Positions 60,163 to 64,000 of a stretch of 64,000 bases of DNA are shown here, in pieces; position 1 is the stretch's first letter; each line of letters opens with the position of its first letter. The stretch comes from Planctomycetota bacterium (GTDB taxonomy: Bacteria; Planctomycetota; UBA11346), in NCBI GenBank assembly GCA_014193115.1, contig BJHQ01000002.1, positions 72,815 to 136,814 of the forward strand, read 5' to 3'. The position numbers and the translations under genes were made by a program. The notes beneath the pieces are model-generated. The model had not been told where the DNA came from and did no database searches. It worked only from the letters and a program-made list of their open reading frames with translations.

Positions 60163-60271
60163 GGAGCGCCGCACTCCGTGCGGCATGTTTGCATCTCAGC
60201 GGTGAAACGACCACGCGCTCTGCCGCACGGAGTGCGGCGCTCCGAGTTTCGGCCGTACGGAGTGCGGCGCT
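60163..60271. repeat. Perfect 23-bp inverted repeat plus a third partial copy
   Basis: GGAGCGCCGCACTCCGTGCG (60163-60182) and its continuation to 60185 form the exact reverse complement of 60221-60243; the two arms are separated by 35 bp. Each arm is itself a small palindrome around GCCGCAC/GTGCGGC. A third, slightly changed copy lies at 60252-60271 (GCCGTACGGAGTGCGGCGCT). The cluster lies between the isomerase start and the coiled-coil gene's stop. Confidence 0.85.
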
Positions 60272-60282
60272 CTGGGTTCCGT

Positions 60283-60741
60283 TCAGGGCTTGGCCTTCTC
60301 CGCGGCCTCGGCGCGTTGGCGTTGCCGTTCGGCCTCGGCTTTGGCAGCGGTCGCTGCGGCCTCGGCATCCGCGGCGCGCTGCCGTTCCTTGGCCGTTTCA
60401 CTGGTCGCTGAGGTCCATGCGGCGCGAGCTGCGTCGCGATCAGCGACAGCCGCGTCACGTTCCTTCAGCGCGTGATCACGCTCCTTCAGCGCGTCGTCGC
60501 GTTCTCTGGTCCGCTGCGCGGCCTCGCGGAGGGCCTGATCGCGCAGGGAAATGGCTGATTCCTTTGCATTCCGTTCATCCTGGATGTGCTGTTTCAAAGT
60601 TGCCACCTCGGATTTCCCGGACGCAACATCGGAGCGTAATCGCGCCTGGGTATTGCCGGCGACGACAGCGATGAATCCGACCATGAGCATGGCTGCGATC
60701 GCCAAGGCGACGATGACGAGCAGGACCTGTGAACGAGGCAT
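60283..60741 (-). CDS. Small membrane-anchored coiled-coil protein
   Basis: The start at 60741 (MPRSQVLLVIVALAIAAMLM) gives 152 residues; upstream frame sequence is antisense to the reductase gene. One transmembrane helix (about residues 5-28) is followed by a long Ala/Glu/Arg/Lys-rich coiled coil (LKQHIQDERNAKESAISLRD, ERDHALKERDAAVADRDAAR). Tandem ALKERDHALKERDAA repeats show heptad slippage. Such proteins often tether other envelope or cytoplasmic proteins near the membrane; no function can be assigned. It lies 97 bp from the divergent reductase start. Confidence 0.7.
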   Translation of the reverse strand: MPRSQVLLVIVALAIAAMLMVGFIAVVAGNTQARLRSDVASGKSEVATLKQHIQDERNAKESAISLRDQALREAAQRTRERDDALKERDHALKERDAAVADRDAARAAWTSATSETAKERQRAADAEAAATAAKAEAERQRQRAEAAEKAKP

Positions 60742-60838
60742 GTTCCCAGCGTCGCATGGCGTCGCTGGCGGGGAATGCACCAACGCCCAGCAGGCTCGAC
60801 GCACCTTGGCAGCGGATCGGAGTCCCCACTGTGGAGCC

Positions 60839-61837
60839 ATGCTTGACCGCTGCCGCGCCGCCTGCTTCTCGACCTTTGGCCCGCCGGCAGAGACCGTGGC
60901 GATCCGCGTCCTGCCGCTGCCACCGCCATCCCGGGGCGAAGCATTGGTGCGCATGCATCTGGCTCCAGTCAATCCCGCCGACCTCAACCTGATCGAAGGG
61001 ACCTATGGTTTGAAGCCGACCTTGCCGGCCTATGCCGGGCTCGAAGGCGTCGGCATGGTCGAGGAGGTCGGCCTGGGCTGCGAATTGCGGATCGGCGATC
61101 TGGTCCGACCCATCGACGGCATCGGAACCTGGCGGAATTTCGCAGTCGGTTCGGCGGCGTCGTTTCTGCGCCTGCCGCCCCTGGCCGGATCCTATGATCT
61201 GGTGCAGGCGGCGATGCTCTCAGTCAATCCGGCGACCGCCTGGCAGATCCTTGAGCAAGCCAACTTGCCGCGGGGATCCTGGGTGATCCAGAACGCCGCC
61301 GGCAGCAACCTCGGCCGCTGCCTGATCCAGCTCGCCCGGGAGCGCGGCTTGCGCACCATCAATCTGGTGCGGCGGATGGAGATAGCCAACGAACTGAAAG
61401 CCCTGGGCGCCGACGCAGTTTTCGCCGACACCCGCGAGTCCGCCCGCATGGTGGCCGAGCTCTGCGGCGATGAAGCACCTGCTCTGGCCCTCAACCAGGT
61501 CGGAGGAGAAAGCGCCATGACCTTGGCGAAATGCGTCGCTCCAGGCGCAACCGTGGTGACCGTGGGCGCCCTCGCCAAGCAGCCGTTGAGCCTAGCCAAC
61601 GGGCTGCTGATCTTCAAAGACGTGCGTTTCATCGGTTTTTGGATCACGCGCTGGTACGCCCAGGCCGCACCAGCCGCCCGGGAGCACCTGCTCAGTCAGC
61701 TCGCCACGTTGACTGCTGAAGGCAAACTGTGGCAGCCGGTGGCGACCACCGTGCCGTTGTCCCGCATCACCGACGCGCTAGCCGCGGTCAACCAACCTTG
61801 CCGGAACGGCAAGGTGCTGCTCGACTGCCAGGCCTGA
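60839..61837 (+). CDS. MDR-family trans-2-enoyl-CoA/quinone reductase-like protein
   Basis: The ATG at 60839 (MLDRCRAACFSTFGPPAETV) follows GGAG and gives 332 residues, typical of zinc-independent medium-chain reductases. The N-terminal part (ALVRMHLAPVNPADLNLIEG) and the NADPH-binding segment SWVIQNAAGSNLGRCLIQLA resemble mitochondrial-type trans-2-enoyl thioester reductase (Etr1/MECR) more than quinone oxidoreductase, and no catalytic-zinc cysteines are seen. The reaction would reduce the enoyl double bond in fatty-acid synthesis, in keeping with acpS being present in the same chromosome. Quinone or other enal reduction is possible. Single gene. Confidence 0.82.
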   Translation: MLDRCRAACFSTFGPPAETVAIRVLPLPPPSRGEALVRMHLAPVNPADLNLIEGTYGLKPTLPAYAGLEGVGMVEEVGLGCELRIGDLVRPIDGIGTWRNFAVGSAASFLRLPPLAGSYDLVQAAMLSVNPATAWQILEQANLPRGSWVIQNAAGSNLGRCLIQLARERGLRTINLVRRMEIANELKALGADAVFADTRESARMVAELCGDEAPALALNQVGGESAMTLAKCVAPGATVVTVGALAKQPLSLANGLLIFKDVRFIGFWITRWYAQAAPAAREHLLSQLATLTAEGKLWQPVATTVPLSRITDALAAVNQPCRNGKVLLDCQA

Positions 61838-61916
61838 GCACCTGCATGCTGAACTTTGCGAAGCGCGAACGGGTCTTGAGGCCTCGCGCAAAACAACTGA
61901 AGCAGTTTTCAACTTG

Positions 61917-62089
61917 GGCGTCCCGTAGGGACGCTACGATACCAGCCCGGGGCTTTAGCCCCGGGTAGAGTGGATGGCATGGGAAGCCCCGTAGGGGCGG
62001 CTGAATTCTCTGCGGGCTTCAGCCCGCAAGGGAGCGCACATAGTGGTCAGCGGGACTCATCCGTCCCTATGGGACGCCTGCGTTCCGCG
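61917..62089 (-). repeat. Composite multi-hairpin palindromic element, copy 2
   Basis: Read on the minus strand, this block repeats the element at 31226-31383 in the same order: GCGTCCCATAGGGACG, the GCGGGCTGAAGCCCGC hairpin, CGCCCCTACGGGGCTTCC, and GCGTCCCTACGGGACGCC. It keeps the hairpin CCCGGGGCTAAAGCCCCGGG that copy 1 has lost. It lies in the 321-bp gap between the reductase stop and the convergent 62159 gene's stop, so it may also act as a bidirectional terminator or transcript stabiliser. The rest of the gap (61838-61916, 62090-62158) shows nothing else. Confidence 0.85.
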
Positions 62090-62158
62090 ACTCCGCGCAA
62101 TTCCAGCGATGTGGGCATCGCCGCACCGGATCCGCGCAAAGGTAATCCTGCGCGAGCC

Positions 62159-62908
62159 TTAAAATAACCAGCTGATCGCGAGGGATCCGCGTTCGGCCGG
62201 GCCATCGGCGCGATCGAGGCGCGGTTCTTCGCTGACGGTCTCTGCGGTCGCGCTGACCAGCAGGTGGTTCATGAATCGGTAATGCACGCTGCCGGCTGCG
62301 AATCCGCCATCCCCGTCCCGCCACATCGCGCCCTCACGCACGCTGACCGTGCGCCAGCCGCCGGCGACATGCCAGGCCCACAGCCCGGCGGTGCCAGCTT
62401 CGCGGAAGATGGGGCCAACGCTGACCACCCGCCGGGATTCGCTGAGTTCGACCCGGCAGCGGGTGAACAGGAAGCAGCCCTCGGCGTCGAGAAAGGCGCC
62501 GATTCCGCTGGTCCAGCCGACCTCGCCCCGGGCCTCCAGCATGCCTGAGGAAAACCAGCCGACCGAGACCGCTGCGGTGGTCTGACGGCGACCGCCACTG
62601 GACTGATCCTGGGCAACCCGGCCGACAACCCGCAGCCATTCCTTAGCGAAGTCGGGGAACGGCCCGTAGTGCTCACCTCGATTTCTGAGGATTTCCTCGG
62701 CATGCCACAGGACGGCGGCCTGGACTGCGCCGTGGGTATCCGGTCCGTCCTGGGCGCCGACCCCGGCCCCGGCCTGGAACGCCCATTGTCCCGAGCGCAG
62801 CGTCTCTGCGTCGCGAGTTGGAACCGGACCCCACCACGCCGCGTCGGTCAGGGCATCGTTGGCCCCGCACGTACCGACAAAGACCATGCAGATCAGCAGA
62901 CGATTCAT
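62159..62908 (-). CDS. Secreted hypothetical protein, possible beta-barrel
   Basis: The 249-residue product starts MNRLLICMVFVGTCGANDAL, with a weak signal peptide ending near GTCGAN. It alternates polar and hydrophobic residues in long stretches (GQWAFQAGAGVGAQDGPDTH, TAAVSVGWFSSGMLEARGEV, RRVVSVGPIFREAGTAGLWA) and ends AISWLF with a terminal Phe, the pattern of outer-membrane beta-barrels. I do not recognise a family. Its ATG overlaps the stop of the 74-residue gene upstream (ATGA), so it is part of a three-gene operon of small envelope proteins. Confidence 0.6.
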   Translation of the reverse strand: MNRLLICMVFVGTCGANDALTDAAWWGPVPTRDAETLRSGQWAFQAGAGVGAQDGPDTHGAVQAAVLWHAEEILRNRGEHYGPFPDFAKEWLRVVGRVAQDQSSGGRRQTTAAVSVGWFSSGMLEARGEVGWTSGIGAFLDAEGCFLFTRCRVELSESRRVVSVGPIFREAGTAGLWAWHVAGGWRTVSVREGAMWRDGDGGFAAGSVHYRFMNHLLVSATAETVSEEPRLDRADGPAERGSLAISWLF

Positions 62909-63129
62909 TTGCGCTCCGCCGGAGCAGCTGGCGGAGGCTGGGGAGCTGCCGGCTGTTCGCGAGGCTGGTCTTCCGATGGCCGCGGGTGTCGGTCGGAGGC
63001 TGGCCGATCGGACGGTGCCGAACGCGGTTCAGGCGGCAGATCCCGGGCCGCTGGAAAGAACAGCGCGCACGCCGGAAATACGGCGAAGCCGAGCAACGCG
63101 ATCAGCAATGGCGATGGCCGATTTTTCAT
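62905..63129 (-). CDS. Small Pro-rich membrane/exported protein (74 aa)
   Basis: The start at 63129 (MKNRPSPLLIALLGFAVFPA) overlaps the stop of the gene upstream (ATGA at 63126), and its own stop overlaps the next start. A single hydrophobic helix (about residues 8-28) is followed by a Pro/Arg/Ser-rich tail (SEDQPREQPAAPQPPPAAPA). No lipobox. It is probably anchored in the inner membrane with an unstructured tail outside. Unknown family. Confidence 0.6.
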   Translation of the reverse strand: MKNRPSPLLIALLGFAVFPACALFFPAARDLPPEPRSAPSDRPASDRHPRPSEDQPREQPAAPQPPPAAPAERK

Positions 63130-63341
63130 AGTCTTCCGCCGGCAAGGACCGCGGTGCCGACACAGCCGATGCACAGTGTTGGCAGAGCGAATCCGGCCAA
63201 GCACAGGAGCAGGGCCAGACCCATCAGGAATTGCTGCCACATCGGCTGGTTCCCGATCCGGTGGATCAGGGCGAATCCGGCCCACAGGCTGAGGGCGGCG
63301 ATGACGGCCCCGATCAGGCAGAAGACAATCACGGCTTCCAT
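63126..63341 (-). CDS. Small two-helix membrane protein (71 aa)
   Basis: The start at 63341 (MEAVIVFCLIGAVIAALSLW) gives 71 residues with two transmembrane helices (about 1-25 and 38-68; LMGLALLLCLAGFALPTLCI). An alternative ATG at 63356 adds five residues. It is the first of three overlapping minus-strand genes that encode small envelope proteins. No family recognised. Divergent from the radical SAM gene with 60 bp between starts. Confidence 0.6.
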   Translation of the reverse strand: MEAVIVFCLIGAVIAALSLWAGFALIHRIGNQPMWQQFLMGLALLLCLAGFALPTLCIGCVGTAVLAGGRL

Positions 63342-63401
63342 GGCCGCAGTATACATGTAATCGATCGATTGCAATTCGACGCCGACGCGCATGTTCCTGC
63401 C

Positions 63402-64000
63402 ATGACCGCACGCGTTCGACCCTACCTGTTCTATGGCGCCACCCAGGCCCTGTGTTCGACCTGCCTGCGCGTAGTCCAGGCTAAGGAGATCATCCAAGGC
63501 AATGATGTCTTCCTGTTGAAACACTGTCCGATCCATGGTCATCAGCGGGTGCTGCTGGCCGACGATGCCGGGTATTGGCGGATGGCCCGGGAACGGTATT
63601 TGAAGCCGCCGGAGCAGGTGGCCGCGCCCAATACCCCGCTGAAATACGGCTGTCCATATGACTGCGGTATCTGTCCCGAGCATGAGCAGCACGGCTGCGT
63701 CGCGGTCCTGGAAGTCACCGATCACTGCAATCTGCGCTGTCCGACGTGCTATGCGGCGAGTGGCCCGGATCGGCTGACCCATCGGCCGATGGCGGTGATC
63801 GAGCGCATGCTCGACCGCATCATCGCCAACGAGGTCGAGCCCGACATCGTGCAGATCTCCGGCGGTGAGCCCACCACCCACCCCGAGTTCTTCGCCATCC
63901 TCGACGCCTGCCGGCGGCGGCCGATCCGCCATCTGATGCTCAACACCAACGGCCTGCGCATTGCGACCGAGGAAGGCTTCGCCGAACGCCTCGCCGCCTA
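63402..64000 (+). CDS. Radical SAM enzyme, MJ0619/tetraether-synthase-like (3' end outside window)
   Basis: The frame from ATG 63402 (MTARVRPYLFYGATQALCST) is open to the window edge, with 199 residues visible. An N-terminal Cys-rich part has CSTCLRVVQAKEIIQGND and KHCPIHG, then YGCPYDCGICPEHEQHGC, which bind zinc or extra Fe-S clusters in the MJ0619/COG1964 family. The radical SAM cluster motif is CNLRCPTC within TDHCNLRCPTCYAAS, followed by VQISGGEPTTHPEFFAIL and LMLNTNGLRIA. Characterised archaeal relatives are Tes (tetraether lipid synthase) and MJ0619 (C-methylation of the methanopterin precursor). Bacterial homologues exist with unknown roles. The reaction here cannot be assigned. It is divergent from the small membrane-protein operon. 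Confidence 0.82.
   Translation, partial: MTARVRPYLFYGATQALCSTCLRVVQAKEIIQGNDVFLLKHCPIHGHQRVLLADDAGYWRMARERYLKPPEQVAAPNTPLKYGCPYDCGICPEHEQHGCVAVLEVTDHCNLRCPTCYAASGPDRLTHRPMAVIERMLDRIIANEVEPDIVQISGGEPTTHPEFFAILDACRRRPIRHLMLNTNGLRIATEEGFAERLAA

Noticed and set aside
61970..62167. Plus-strand ORF of 65 codons over copy 2 of the element
   Set aside because: Same reason: similarity to the other copy is explained by DNA repeat identity, not by protein conservation.

Overview
The window is GC-rich bacterial DNA of the kind found in the Planctomycetota and the wider PVC group. The evidence is a DUF1592/DUF1552 pair (a cytochrome-like protein next to a Tat-exported partner), a prepilin-type H-X9-DG-style protein, a DUF4388 chimera, several secreted PQQ-like propellers, an AraC/phytanoyl-dioxygenase pair, and palindromic repeat families between genes. 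The phylum is inferred from gene content; there is no rRNA or tRNA gene in the window to settle it.

Layout. 1-6.7 kb: a surface cluster with a repeat-rich fibre cut by the window edge, a 52-residue ORF, a Calx-beta/cadherin-like secreted protein and an FGE-sulfatase-type lipoprotein, joined by 4-base start/stop overlaps from the small ORF onward. 6.7-12.5 kb (minus strand): a giant PQQ-propeller/PDZ protein, acpS and a DapC-like aminotransferase. 12.6-14.9 kb: HAD phosphatase, minimal nucleotidyltransferase, a repeat-tailed small protein and a methyltransferase, all overlapping. 14.8-15.7 kb: an AT-rich island carrying a pseudopilin. 15.8-21.3 kb: an LD-carboxypeptidase with an in-frame repeat insertion, divergent from a 1378-residue DUF4388/TPR/zinc-ribbon/PEGA/propeller protein. 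21.3-24.3 kb: diheme and tetraheme cytochromes c. 24.4-30.5 kb: two tandem GH42 beta-galactosidases behind an atypical pyruvate kinase. 30.5-33.4 kb: DUF488 protein, a palindromic element and an ABC exporter. 33.4-37.6 kb: an insertion-sequence graveyard (two halves of an IS630-type element in opposite orientation, an IS701-type transposase with an amber stop, an IS5-type remnant) around a truncated HEAT-repeat gene.

38-64 kb is mostly ordinary chromosome: a hypothetical protein, a short RpoD-type sigma factor, the secreted propeller-DUF1552-DUF1592 operon, AraC divergent from a phytanoyl-CoA dioxygenase-like protein, a crystallin-domain secreted protein, tyrS, ppc, a HEAT lipoprotein, cysE coupled to an M48 protease, a hexulose-phosphate-synthase/RraA fusion with a TIM-barrel isomerase, a coiled-coil membrane protein, an enoyl reductase, a three-gene small membrane/envelope operon, and the start of a radical SAM enzyme resembling the archaeal MJ0619/tetraether-synthase family.

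The most unusual features are the mosaic palindromic repeats. One family sits both inside the LD-carboxypeptidase coding region and upstream of the Hps-RraA fusion. A second, about 170 bp long and built of several hairpins, is present twice in opposite orientation 30 kb apart, and one copy has lost a hairpin. All starts, functions and comparisons come from reading the sequence; no database search was possible.
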